Positions 46,691 through 57,870 are shown, counted from the first letter of the stretch. The stretch: 64,000 nucleotides of DNA from Apodemus sylvaticus (GCF_947179515.1 NC_067490.1:32104925-32168924), one strand, 5' to 3'. The notes: generated by a model from the letters alone, not told the origin. Translations and numbers: made by a program.

Positions 46691-48894
46691 GAAGGGATTT
46701 TTTAAAAAATTTGTTTTATATTAAGAATGGTCTGCTCTTAGATTACCTCTGTAACTTTTATCTCTGAGACCTTACTCCTATCACTCCTGTATCTTGTTGC
46801 ACACATGCTGCTGGCTAATAATCCCTATTTACTATTCTGTCTCGGCGAAAATTCTTCCAGCATGTATTTGCCTCAATTCATTGGATCTCTCCAGGAATAC
46901 CCATTTATTTATCTTCCTGACAACATGGTTTGAAAAAAAATACATTTCTGTTGTTTTTAAGCCACTTGCTTTTCTACCCCACACATCTCCAGCATTTCTT
47001 TGAGGAAGACCACAAGACCAGGCATGCATTTGATAACTTGGTCACTGCTCAGAAGTATTTAATCTGGTGATTAAAACCAAAAAGGTTATATCTAGATCAG
47101 ACTTAGAAATGGAAAATGAATAAGTAGATTTAGAAAAATAATAGTCTCAGGATTTTAAAACATCGGTGTAAAAGATACTCTTATTTCTTAACAATAGATA
47201 AAAAAAAAAACCCACAAAATATGTGAAGTATTTCTCTCCAGCAACCAAGCTTGAGTTGCTGAGTTAATCCTTATACAGAAGCTTCCTTATTATTTAAATT
47301 CTGCCTTGGGGATAGTTATCAGTGAACCTCAGTGCTCACGAAGAAACTGGTGTCTACTACATGTAAATGAATTAGTCAAACTGACATCGTATCTTATCAT
47401 TGTAGATGCAGAATACAACCTTACCAATTAGTGACAATAGAGGACTTTCCAAAGTATAAGCTGGTGAAGACAAGGACAGGTAAACCATGTTTGGGTGAGC
47501 CTGCATAAATGGTTTGGATGCCTTATCATTGTTGATTGGTTATATGTATGCTATACACATGTATACATGAGGCTACATTCTCAGTAAGCTGTGTGCTCCA
47601 TGAGAACAGAGAATTCATTCTTGTTATATGTTTACATTTAATGTTGTAGTTCCTATATACATGTCATTTCTGAACTATATTAAAAAACATGAAGTTTATT
47701 TGACTTTGTCGAGTATGTCTGGTGAATATAGCAAAAGGGATGAAGAAAAGAATAAAGAAAGCAAGGAAAATGTGTATAATGAAAACGAGTAGAGGCAATA
47801 TTTTGCAGGTGTAGTGAATAAGATAAAGACTTGTTCCTCAGTCTCTCTTCCAAAATGTGGGATAAAAATCAATGCCAGCAAATACTTCCAACAGACTGGG
47901 TGTCAATAATGAAATACTGGTGAATATAAGGTGATTATAAGAAGAAAAAGAACAGATGTTCATGATAGCTCCCAAAATGAAAAAAATGGTTTTGAGAGTT
48001 GCATTCATATATGACATAAGAACGAAAAGCATATAAGGCATCTTATACACTTTTTGTAAAAGACCCTGAAATATTTGTAAAAAAATAAATAAATAAAAAG
48101 AAAGGCCTGCTTTTTATATGGGTTATTTATATTTGATTTTTCACACATTATGAAACTCACTAACAGTCTCTTAGGGTTCTGGTTATTTTTTTTCAGGATC
48201 CATGTTTATGACAAAGATTATTGAGAAATTAATGAGGTATCAGAAAAGAGAAATTTTATATATTTTTTTCAGTTTGAGGCAAAATAATTTGAATTACATG
48301 AATATTTATTGACTGGTTCAAAGTGTTGTTATGTTAAATTAACATCCCTGGAATTGAAGTATTTTGTGATTGCTGGACTTGGCGTTTAAGAATGTGATGG
48401 GTAGATAATAGAAAGGACTAACGGGTATACTATAAAGATGGAGAAAACAAGAGTCATACGCAACTCCAAAAGATACTCAGTAGTTAATGGATAAAATTCT
48501 ATGATGCAAGTTCTATTTCTACTGTTAATACGTTTAAAATTTGGACTATTACATAAACATTTTGAAAATGCTCAGCAGGCATTCATTCACTGAGGTAGCT
48601 ATATGTAGGACATATATATGATAATGCATTAGAAATGACACAAAATATACATCCTTGAGAGGTTTTGAAACCACCCTACAGAATCTAAATGCAACGAATC
48701 AGAATAAATAAATAAAATTAATGCTCTCAGATGAGAAATGGTTTACAGGAATTCCTTAGAGTGTAAGGAATGTGAAGTTTTTGTAGCTCTCAAACCTTGA
48801 CTTTGTACATATGGTCTCTCCATTATACCTTCAACTTTCCTAAAAAATAAAAATATAAAAACACAGGTTTTTTGGGTTTTTGTTTGTTTGTTAA
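46691..48894. other. AT-rich unique-looking sequence
   Basis: About 2.2 kb with no gene supported. A T/G-rich patch at 48865-48895 precedes the old L1. Confidence 0.45.
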
Positions 48895-49166
48895 TTTTTA
48901 GAAAAATGTGGTCTATTTAATGGAATATTGATCAGCTATTAAAAGTGAGGATATCATGAATTTTGTAGGCAAATGGATGGAAGTATAAAATATCATCCTG
49001 AGTGAAGTAACCTAGACCCAAAAGGACATGAATGATATGAAGTCAATGATAAGTGGATATTAGCCAACCAGTACAAAATACCAATGATACAACCCACAGA
49101 CTATACGTTAACAACAACGAAGGCCCAAGTGAGGATACTTCAATCTCATTTATAAGGGGGAACAAA
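48895..49166 (+). mobile_element. Old Lx-like L1, left half (ORF2 end and start of 3' UTR)
   Basis: 'ggtctatttaatggaatatt', 'ggcaaatggatggaagtata', 'tgataagtggatattagcca' and 'aaggcccaagtgaggatact' are the end of ORF2 and the start of an old 3' UTR. The element is cut at AAGGGGGAACAAA (49154-49166), and the same words resume at 55719, so the two halves belong to one element. Confidence 0.85.
49154..49166 (+). repeat. Left TSD of the middle (twin-primed) L1
   Basis: AAGGGGGAACAAA, identical at 55719-55731. Both lie within the old L1 3' UTR. Confidence 0.88.
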
Positions 49167-50361
49167 TCCTTTGTTGAGGATCAAGTGGCCATAGGTGTGT
49201 GGGTTCATTTCTGGATCTTGAATCCTGTTCCATTGATCTGCCTGCCTGTCACTGTACCAATACCATGCAGTTTTTAACACTATTGCTCTGTAGTATTGCT
49301 TGAGGTCAGGGATACTGATTTCCCCAGAATTTCTTTTGTTGTTGAGAATAGTTTTAGCTATCCTGGGTTTTTTGTTATTCCAGATGAATTTGAGAATTGC
49401 TCTTTGTAACTCTGTGAAGAATTGAGTTGAGATTTTGATGGGTATTACATTGAATCTGTATATTGCTTTTGGCAAAATGGCCATTTTAACTATATTAATC
49501 TTGCTGATCCATGAGAATGGGAGGTTTTTCCATTTTTTTGAGGTCTTCTTCCATTTCCTTCTTCAGAGTCTTGAAGTTCTTGTCATACAGATCTTTAACA
49601 TGTTTGCTAAGAGTCACCCCAAGGTACTTTATACTGTTTGTGGCTATTGTGAAGGGGGTCATTTCCCTAATTTCTTTCTCAGCCTGCTTATCCTTTGAGT
49701 ATAGGAAGGCCACTGATTTGCTTGAGTTGATTTTATAACCTGCCACTTTGCTGAAGTTGTTTATCAGCTGTAGGAGTTCTCTAGTGGAGTTTTTTGGGTC
49801 ACTTAGGTAGACTGTCATATCATCTGCAAATAATGATAGTTTGACTTCTTCCTTTCCAATTTGTATCCCTTTGACCTCCTTATGTTGTCGAATTGCCTGA
49901 GCTAGTACCTCAAGTACAATATTGAAAAGATAAGGAGAAAGGGGGCAGCCCTGTCTAGTCCCTGATTTTAGTGGGATTGCTTCAAGTTTCTCTCCACTTA
50001 GTTTGATGCTGGCTACCAGTTTGCTGTATATTGCTTTTTACTATGTTTAGGTATAGGGCTTGAATTCCTGTTCTTTCCAAGACTTTAAGCATGAAAGGAT
50101 GCTGAATTTTGTCAAATGCTTTTTCAGCATCCAATGAAATGACCATGTGGTTTTTTTTTTTTCTTTGAGTTTGTTTATGTAGTGGATAGCATTGATGGAT
50201 TTCTGTATATTGAACCAAACTTGCATCCCTGGGATAAAGCCTACTTGAACATGGTGGATGATCATTTATATGTGTTCTTGGATTCAGTTGGCAAGAATTT
50301 TATTGAGTATATTTGCAGCGATGTTCATACGGGAAATTGGTCTGAAGTTCTTTCTTTGTTG
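49167..50361 (-). mobile_element. Inverted 5' segment of a twin-primed L1
   Basis: Reads as ORF2 on the minus strand. In the coordinates of the copy at 7971 it corresponds to about 10195 (left end) back to about 9007 (right end). The next segment (50362 onward) is plus strand and starts at the equivalent of about 10290. Inversion of the upstream piece with a small gap (about 95 bp) at the inversion point is the signature of twin priming during target-primed reverse transcription. Confidence 0.9.
49168..50361 (-). pseudogene. L1 ORF2 reverse transcriptase segment (inverted)
   Basis: Minus-strand pieces: 50265-50047 (SLDAEKAF-containing palm region, with an A-run expansion causing a frameshift at about 50150), the GTRQGCPLSP region near 49930-49965, FADDM still readable at 49817-49835, then 49818-49495 (NSTRELLQLINNFSKVAGYK) and 49484-49146 (MAILPKAIYRFNVIPIKIST). 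One or two small indels separate the pieces. Only the RT core is present. Confidence 0.85.
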
Positions 50362-50737
50362 GATCCATCCTTCTCTCCTTGTACCAAGCTCATCTCTAAA
50401 TGGATCAAGGACCTCCACATAAAACCAGACACTCTGAAGCTAATACAAAAGAAACTGGGGAAGACCCTTGAGGACATCGGTACAGGGGGAAAGTTTCTGA
50501 ACAGATCACCAATAGTGTATGCTTTAAGATCACGAATTGACAAATAGGACCTTATAAAATTACAAAGTTTCTGTAAGGCAAAGGACACCATCAAAAGGAC
50601 AAATCAGCAACCAACAAATTGGGAAAAGATCTTCACCAACCAAGCTCTCAGATAGAGAGCTAATATCCAATGTATACAAAGAACTCAAGAAGTTAGACTC
50701 CAGAAAGCCAAATAACCCTATTAAAAAATGGGGTACA
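50362..50737 (+). pseudogene. L1 ORF2 C-terminal segment (direct part of the twin-primed L1, left of the nested copy)
   Basis: Plus-strand frame 50182-50547 becomes ORF2 at about 50362: SFSPCTKLISKWIKDLHIKP onward to ALRSRIDK, then a TAG stop. Similarity continues to AAAAAATGGGGTACA, where the nested L1 interrupts it; the rest resumes at 54849. Confidence 0.85.
50723..50737 (+). repeat. Left TSD of the inner L1
   Basis: AAAAAATGGGGTACA, repeated at 54849-54863. It is ordinary ORF2 sequence of the host L1, duplicated by the insertion. Confidence 0.9.
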
Positions 50738-51263
50738 GCTTCAGGGAGAAGTCAGTGTGCTCCGGTGAATCCAGCAGGCCCCAGAGGGAGCCTTCGGGTG
50801 CCTGCTTTGGGATCTAAATGGCCAGGGCCACAGCGCTCTGTCTCCAGGAAGTGCGGAAGACCCAGTGTGCACCTAGAGGCAGTCTGGGAGCTCCCAGCGC
50901 AACTTGCTCCTGCTGCCCAGAGTTTGGGTCCCAGTCCTGAGGCCTCAGGCAGGAGCCCTCAGCTCAACTCTCTCTGCTTCCTGCTTCCGGATCCAGATCA
51001 GCCTGGGCAGCAGCACCACATCTCCAGGTCCTACAAGAGGCTAGAGGGGCTTCCGGGCAGCCAGCGGGGAGAAGTCGGTGTGCTCCAGTAAATCCAGCGG
51101 GAGCCTTTGGGTGCCTGCTTCGGGATCTGAACAGCCTGGGCAGCAGCACTCTGTTTACAGGCAGTGCAGGAGGTAAGCAGTGCACCAGAGGCCAACTGGG
51201 AAGGGGCAGCTTGCACTGGTGAGTCCAGCAGTGACAAGACCAACTAACACCAGGGAGAACTAG
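50738..51263 (+). promoter_or_regulatory. L1 5' UTR (internal promoter region) with internal duplication
   Basis: About 525 bp, GC-rich compared with its surroundings, and non-monomeric. The phrase GAGAAGTCAGTGTGCTCC (50747 on) returns as GAGAAGTCGGTGTGCTCC (51069 on), and about 95 bp following it align between the copies. The duplicated block spacing is about 322 bp; the second copy lacks about 12 bases. L1 5' UTRs act as polymerase II promoters in sense and often antisense direction (family knowledge). Confidence 0.8.
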
Positions 51264-52464
51264 ATGGCAAAAGGCAAACACAGGAACGTCACTAACAGAA
51301 ATCAAGGCAATATGGCAACATCTGAACCCAATTCTCCTCTACCAGCATGTCCTGGATACCCCATCACACCAGTAAAACAAGATTTGGATTTAAAATCACT
51401 GGTCATGATGCTGGTACAGAAACACATGAAGGGCATACTTAAAGAAATTCAGGAGAAAATGTATCAAAAGTTAGAAGCCCTTGCAAGGGAAACACAAAAA
51501 TCATTGAAAGAAATCCAGGAGAATACAAAAGCCAACAATGAGGAAACGCAAAAAACACTTAAAGAAATACAGGAGAACTTTGGTCAACAGGCTGAGGTCA
51601 TGAAAGAGGAAACACAAAAATCTCTTAAAGAATTACAGGAAAGCACAAACAAGCAAGTGAAGGAGCTAAGCAAAACCATCCAGGATCTAAAATCAGAAGT
51701 AGAAACAACTAAGAAAACTCAACTGAGACAACTTTGGAGCTAGAAAGCCTTGGGAAGAAATCAGGGGACAGAGATGCAAATAACAACAGAATACAAGAGA
51801 TAGAAGAAAGAATCTCAGATGCTGAAGATTCCATAGAAACCATGGACTCAACAGTTAAAGAAAATGCAAAATGCAAAAAGCTTGTAACCCAAAATATCCA
51901 GGAAATCCAGGACACAATGAGAGGACCAAACCTAAGGATTATAGGCATAGATGAGAGTGAAGATTTACAACTTAAAGGGCCAGCAAATATCTTCAATAAA
52001 ATTATGGAAGAAAACTTCCCTAACCTAAAGAGAGAGATACCCATGAATATACAAGAACCCACAGAACTCCAAACAGACTGGACCAGAACAGAAATACTTC
52101 CTGTCACATAATAATCAAAACACCAAATGTTCTAAACAAAGAAAGAATATTAAAGGCAGTAAGAGAAAAAGGCCAAGTAACATATAAAGGAAGACCTATC
52201 AGAATCACAGCAGACTTTTCACCTGAGACTATGAAGGCTAGAAGGTCCTGGGAAGATCTCATGCAGACTCTAAGAGAACACAAATGCCAACCAAAACTAC
52301 TATATCCAGCAAAACGCTCAATCACCGTAGATGGAAAAACTGAGATATTTCATGACAAAACCAAGTTTACCCAATATCTATCCACAAACCCAGCCCTACA
52401 AAGGATAATAGGAGGAAAACACCAATACAAGGAGGGAAACTTCACCCTGGAAAAAGCAAGATAG
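51264..52464 (+). pseudogene. L1 ORF1, frame-shifted
   Basis: Starts MAKGKHRNVTNRNQGNMATS. The coiled-coil half is open to 51743 with repeated KEIQEN/ETQKSLKELQ units. A small indel near 51722 shifts the frame; 51734-52111 then carries the rest of the coiled coil and PNLRIIGIDESEDLQLKGPA. Another lesion near 52055 turns the QEAYRTPN region into QEPTELQTDWTR, and the frame stops at 52111. The last piece (52231-52464) ends normally with YKEGNFTLEKAR. Full span about 400 codons, typical for rat ORF1. No functional chaperone can be made. Confidence 0.9.
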
Positions 52465-52514
52465 TAACCTTTCATCAAACCCAAAAGAAGTTAAGCAATC
52501 AAATTTAAAAAATA

Positions 52515-54598
52515 ATGTCAAAAATGATAGAAAGCAACAATCACTATTCCTTAATATCTTTTTAACATCAATGGACTTAATGCCCCAATAAAAAGACACA
52601 GACTAACTGACTGGATACATAAACACGACCCTACATTTTGCTGCTTACAGGAAACACACCTCAGGGTCAAAGACAAACACTACCTTAGAGTAAAAGGCTG
52701 GAAGACAATTTTACAAGCAAATAGTCTCAGGAAACAAGCTGGAGTAGCCATTTTAATATCAGATAAAATTGGCTTTCTTCTTGCTGGTCAAAGGAAAAAT
52801 ACAACAAGAAGAACTCTCAATCCTGAACATCTATGCTCCAAATGCAAGGGCACCCTCTTTCATAAAAGAAACGTTATTAAAACTCAAAGCACACATTGCA
52901 CCTAACACAATAATTGTGGGTGACTTCAACACTGCACTTTCCTCAATGGACCGATCAGGAAAACAGAAACTAAACAGGGACACAATGAAACTAATTGAAG
53001 TTTTGGACCAATTAGATTTAACAGATATATATAGAACATTCTATCCTAAAACAAAAGAATATACCTTTTTCTCAGCACCTCATGGTACCTTCTCCAAAAT
53101 CGACCATATAATTGCTCACAAGACAGACCTCAACAGATATAAGAAGATCGAACTAATCCCATGCCTCCTATCAGATCACTATGGAGTAAAAGTGGTCTTC
53201 AATAGCAACAAAAACAACAGAAAACCCACATACACGTGGAAACTGAACAATATTATACTCAATGATAACTTGGTCAAGGAAGAAATAAGAAAAGAATTAA
53301 AGACTTTTTAGAACACAATGAAAATGAAAACACAACATACCCAAATCTATGGGACACAATGAAAGCAGTGCTAAGAGGAAAACTCATAGCCCTGAGTGCC
53401 TCCAAAAAGAAAATGGAGAGAGCATACATTACCATTTTAATGACACACCTGAAAAAGCCCTGGAACAAAAAGAAGCTATTTCACCCAGGAGGAGTAGAAG
53501 GCAGGAAATCATCAAACTCAGGGCTGAAATCAATCAAGTAGAAACAAAGAGAACCATACAAAAAATCAACAAAACCAGGAGCTGGTTCTTTGAGAAAATC
53601 AACAAGATAGATAAACCCTTAGCCAGACTGACCAAAGGGCACAGAGAAAGTATCCAAATTAACAAAATTAGAAATGAAAAGGGAGATATAACAATGGAAA
53701 CTGAGGAAATCCAAAAAATCATCAGATCCTACTACAAGAGCCTGTACTCAACACAACTGGAGAATCTGGAGGAAATGGACAATTTCCTTGACAGATACCA
53801 AATACCAAAATTAAATCAGGACCAACTAGATCATCTAAACAGTCCCATAATGCCTAAAGAAATAGAAGGAGTCATAAAAAGTCTTCCAACCAAAAAAAGC
53901 ACATGACCAGATGGTTTCAGTGCAGAATTCTTTCAGACCTTCAAAGAACAGTTAATACCAATACTCTTCAAACTATTCCACAAAATAGAAACAGAAGGAA
54001 CACTACCCAATTCCTTCTACGAAGCCACAATTACGCTGATACCAAAGCCACACAAAGATCCAACAAAGAAAGAGAACTTCATTATTTGCAGAAGACAACC
54101 CTGAGATTTCACCTTACACCAGTCAGAATGGCTAAGATTAAAAATTCAGGAGATAGCAGGTGTTGGAGAGGGTGTGGAGAAAGAGGAACACTCCTCCACT
54201 TCTGGTAGGGTTTCAAATTGGTACAACCACTCTGGAAATCAGTCCGGCGGTTCCTCTGAAAACTGGGCACCTCACTTCCGGAAGATCCTGCTATACCACT
54301 CCTGGGCATATACGCAGAGGATTCCCCACCATGTAATAAGGATACATGCTCTACTATGTTCATAGCAGCCCTATTTATAATTGCCAGATGCTGGAAAGAA
54401 CCCAGGTATCCCTCAACAGAAGAGTGGATGCAAAAAATGTGGTATATCTACACAATGGAGTATTATTCAGCCATTAGAAACAATGAATGCATGAAATTCT
54501 TAGGCAAATGGATGGAGCTAGAGAACATCATACTAAGTGAGGTAACCCAGACTCAAAAGGTGAATCATGGTATGCACTCACTAATAAGTGGATATTAA
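52515..54598 (+). pseudogene. L1 ORF2, broken, reverse transcriptase core deleted
   Basis: The start codon region is at 52515. The nuclease domain is broken by a frameshift near 52560 and a deletion of about 45 bp near 52768, then open at 52769-53311 (NIYAPNARAPSFIKETLLKL, GDFNTALSSMDR, LSDHYGVKV). The linker is open at 53349-53906, ending at KKST where GGA became TGA (53904-53906). At 54079 the RT is cut after the ENF codons. A stretch of about 18 bp from the FADD region follows (54079-54096), then the C-terminal region from about 54098. The last frame (54356-54598) ends SLISGY at the normal stop. Two deletions of roughly 0.5 and 1.2 kb are implied by comparison with the copy at 7971. Confidence 0.9.
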
Positions 54599-54848
54599 CC
54601 TAGAAAACTGGAATACCCAAAACATAATCCACACATCAAATGAGGTACAAGAAGAAAGGAGGAGTGGCACCTGGTTCTGGAAAGACTCAGTGAAGCAGTA
54701 TTCGGCAAAACCAGAACGGGGAAGTTGGAAGGGGTGGGTGGGAGGACAGGGGAAGAGAAGGGGGCTTACAGGACTTCTGGGGAGTGGGGTCTAGAAAAGG
54801 GGAAATCATTTGAAATGTAAATAAATTATATCGAATAAAAAAATTAAA
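54599..54848 (+). other. 3' UTR of the inner L1
   Basis: Closely similar to 11267-11511, including the G-rich tract. It ends in TCGAATAAAAAAATTAAAAA, merging with the A-rich start of the TSD. Confidence 0.88.
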
Positions 54849-54863
54849 AAAAAATGGGGTACA
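54849..54863 (+). repeat. Right TSD of the inner L1
   Basis: AAAAAATGGGGTACA; partner of 50723-50737. The twin-primed L1 continues directly after it. Confidence 0.9.
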
Positions 54864-55718
54864 AAGTTAAACAAAGAATTTTCACCTGAAGAACTTTGGA
54901 TGGTGGAGAAGCATCTTAAAAAATGTTCAACTTCATTAGTCATTAGCGAAATGCAAATCAAAACAACACTGAGATTTCACCTTACACCAGTCAAAATGGC
55001 TAAGATTAAAAATTCAGGAGACAGCAGGTGTTGGCGAGGATGTGGAGAAAGAGGAACACTCCTCCACTGCTGGTGGGGTTGCAAATTGGTACAACCACTC
55101 TGGAAATCAGTCTTGCAATTCCTCCGAAAACTGGGCACCTCACTTCCGGAAGATCCTGCTATACCACTCCTGGGCATATACCCAGAGGATTCCCCACCAT
55201 GTAATAAGGATACATGCTCCGCTATGTTCATAGCAGCCCTATTTATAATTGCCAGAAACTGGAAAGAACCCAGGTATCCCTCAACAGAAGAGTGGATGCA
55301 AAAAATGTAGTATATATACACATTGGAGTACTATTCAGCCATTAGAAACAAATAATTTATGAAATTCTTAGGCAAATGGATGGAGCTGGAGAACATCATA
55401 CTAAGTGAGGTAACCCAGACTCAAAAGATGAATCATGGTATGCACTCACTAATAAGTGGATATTAACCTAGAAAACTGGGATACCCAAAACATAATCCAC
55501 ACAGCAAATGAGGTACAAGAAGAATGGAGGAGTGGCCCCTTGTTCTGGAAAGACTCAGTGAAGCAGTATTCAGCAAAACCAGAACGGGGAAGTGGGAAGG
55601 GGTGGGTGGGAGAACAGGGGGAGGGAAGGGGGCTTGTGGGACTTTCGTGGAGTGGGGGGCTAGAAAAGGGGAAATCATTTGAAATGTAAATAAAAAATAT
55701 ATCAAAGAAAAAAAAAAG
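54849..55718 (+). mobile_element. Twin-primed L1, 3' part (ORF2 end, 3' UTR, A tail)
   Basis: Continuation of the segment 50362-50737. The ORF2 end is open at 54900-55310 with an intact Cys-rich motif (CWRGCGERGTLLHCWWGC), then a TAG (TGG to TAG) at 55308-55310. The normal terminal stop lies at 55464-55466. The rat-type 3' UTR follows, ending in an A-rich tail at 55700-55718 and the 13-bp TSD. Confidence 0.9.
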
Positions 55719-55731
55719 AAGGGGGAACAAA
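55719..55731 (+). repeat. Right TSD of the twin-primed L1
   Basis: AAGGGGGAACAAA, partner of 49154-49166. Confidence 0.88.
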
Positions 55732-56770
55732 ATAATCATGAGAGGCAGAGGGAGAAGGGGACCTGATTGGGAAAGGAGAAGAGAAGGGGATAGTGGGGGT
55801 GGGATTGAGTATGGGAGGAGACAGGAGAGAAGCCCAGATGTCCAGAAGTATGAATGGTAATATGCTGCTGCTGGGGGCAAGGGATAAGTGGAATCTTTAG
55901 AAAGTTCCAGAGACCTGGGATGTGATCCAATGACTCAGTGGGGATAACCTTAGCCAAAATGTCCAACAGTGGGGAGATTGAGCCTGAAGAGATTGCCTCT
56001 AGTAAGTGCAAAAGGCCCCAAGTGAAGGGATTAGGTCACCAACCCACCTTCAACATTTTTGACCCAGAACTTTTCCTGTCTAAAAGAAATGCAGAAACAA
56101 AAATGGAACAGATTAAAGGAAAGGCCATCCAGTGACAGGCTCACCTTGGGATTCATCCCATGGGAGGGGGCACTAAACCCTGCTACTATTACTGATGCTA
56201 TGTTGTGCTTGCAGACAGGATCCCAGCATGGCTATCTTCTGAGAGGTTCTACTAGCAGGTAACTGATGCAGATGCAGATATTTAAAGTCAACCATTGGAC
56301 TGAGGTTGGGAACCTCTGTGGAATAGTTAGGTAAAGGATTGAAAGAGCTGAAGGAGATGGAAACCCCCACAGGAAGACCAACAATGTCAAATAACCCAGA
56401 CCCCAGGGAGTTCCCAAAGACTAACCCACCAGCCAAAGAGCATACATCAACTGGTGGTTATGGCCCCCCGAGCACATATGTAGGAGAAGACTGCCTTTTA
56501 TGGCCTCAGGAGAAGAGGATGCACTTAATCCTGTAAAGACTTGATGCCTAACAGTAGGGGAATACCCTGGGGTGGGGGATTTGGAGATAGGGAGGATAGG
56601 GGTGAGGAGAAGTGGGTGTGGTTGCTGGGGGGAGTGTGTGGGGAATGGGTGGGTTGGGGAGCACTCTTTCAGAGGCAAAGAGGAGGGGAGGCTAGGCTGA
56701 TGAACTCCTCTTGGAGTAAGAACCATGATGGGACCAACATTTGGAATGTAAATAAAATTATTAATTAAAA
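55719..56770 (+). mobile_element. Old Lx-like L1, right half (3' UTR)
   Basis: Resumes the 3' UTR interrupted at 49166. About 1 kb of purine-rich sequence of the long old type, ending 'ttggaatgtaaataaaatta' and an A-rich tail. Open frames in it (65-91 codons on either strand) are not genes. Confidence 0.82.
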
Positions 56771-57140
56771 AATGAAGTTCAAAACAAAACAGTTTAGGGA
56801 CTGAGGATACATGAAAAATAGACTTTTTTTTCAACAAGCAAAACAGTAATTTTTCATTCCCATTTCAGTGCTATGTATTTTATATGACCGTGAAGATTAC
56901 AGTGAGTGGTTGTCTTTTTAATGTTGATCTGATTAAACATATTCATTTGGAAACACAAAAGAATAGTGTATGTTTGGTGTCTGCCACCTTGATCAACCAA
57001 ACTAGTTGGTTGATCCCAAAACACTGCTCACTAGTTTGGGGATACAAATATGCTCAAGAACTTGGGAGTTGTGAGGAAGCGTGTGAAACATATGGATTTT
57101 ATCTTTACAAGGTGGAGACAGAGGGCTCAGAGGTGCTATC
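56771..57140. other. Unique-looking sequence with a perfect 10-bp hairpin
   Basis: GATCAACCAA at 56991-57000 and TTGGTTGATC at 57006-57015 form a perfect 10-bp stem with a 5-nt loop. A 108-codon frame starting at 56884 shows no recognisable domain. Confidence 0.5.
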
Positions 57141-57215
57141 ATTTTTAACCCTTTGTTCTACAGGTGAGGAACTTGAAGTTATCAGTCAAGGGTGCACAAA
57201 TAGCTTGTAAATGTC
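57140..57215 (-). mobile_element. MIR SINE fragment, minus strand
   Basis: 'ctacaggtgaggaacttgaa' followed by 'gttatcagtcaagggtgcac' and 'aaatagcttgtaaatg' matches the conserved core of the ancient MIR element read in reverse (compare the standard phrase 'acagatgaggaaactgaggc'). Confidence 0.5.
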
Positions 57216-57595
57216 ATTGTACCACTAGATAAGTAGATATATAGATATGGCTTTTTATTCTGCATTTTTGATGCTTTGGTATCTTGTACCTTAGCTGACC
57301 CTAGAGGAGACCACTGTTCTCCAAAATAGCTATCTCCTAGAGATAGTAATTCCTGTGCATGACTTATAGAAGTAACTGGCAGTCCAGAACCCATATCTCC
57401 AATCACCTCCTATAGCACTTTTTTATTCCAGGCCACACTGGTGTCCCTCCTATCTCAGGTCCAGAAACCTGAGAAATGACAGCAGCTTTGCAGCTTCTAA
57501 ACTTTAGAACTCACTTAAAATATTCAAATGAACTAATTCTAAATGGTTAAACTGATTGCTCCTTACCCCTTCCTCTTTCACACTTAATGCTCCTC
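57216..57595. other. Unique-looking sequence
   Basis: No gene or repeat recognised. Confidence 0.45.
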
Positions 57596-57683
57596 TTCTC
57601 TCTCTCCCTCCCTCCTTCCCTCCCTTCCCTCCCTCCCACCCTCTCTCTCTCCTTTCCCTCCCTCCCTCCCTCCCTCCCTCCCT

Positions 57684-57745
<62 letters not shown>

Positions 57746-57870
57746 GGTATATGTGTGTGTGTTTGTGTGTGTGTCTGTCTCTGTGTTTTTCTATGTCTCT
57801 TTGTCTCTGTTGTGTCTCTGTCTCTGTCTCTGTGTGTGCGTGTGTGCCTATCTCTGTTTCTCTGACTCTC
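57596..57870. repeat. Compound (TCCC)n/(TC)n/(TG)n/(TCTG)n microsatellite
   Basis: Regular TCCC tetranucleotides from about 57656, pure TC dinucleotides at 57699-57743, then TGTG and TCTCTG units to about 57870. Open frames of 77-158 codons (poly Ser-Leu, poly Cys-Val) are artefacts. Confidence 0.92.

Larger units (their letters stand above)
50738..54848 (+). mobile_element. Inner L1 with complete-looking 5' UTR, plus strand
   Basis: Runs from a 525-bp 5' UTR through ORF1, ORF2 (with large internal deletions) and the rat-type 3' UTR to a short A-rich tail. It is bracketed by a 15-bp TSD. At 4.1 kb it is short of a full L1 because about 1.7 kb of reverse transcriptase sequence is missing around 54079-54098. 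It lies inside the twin-primed L1, which lies inside an old L1. Confidence 0.92.

Noticed and set aside
55449..55880. 143-codon minus-strand frame and other Pro/Ser-rich frames over L1 3' UTRs
   Set aside because: They lie on the C-rich complement of the L1 3' UTR polypurine tract and recur at each copy (11249-11605, 20833-21129).
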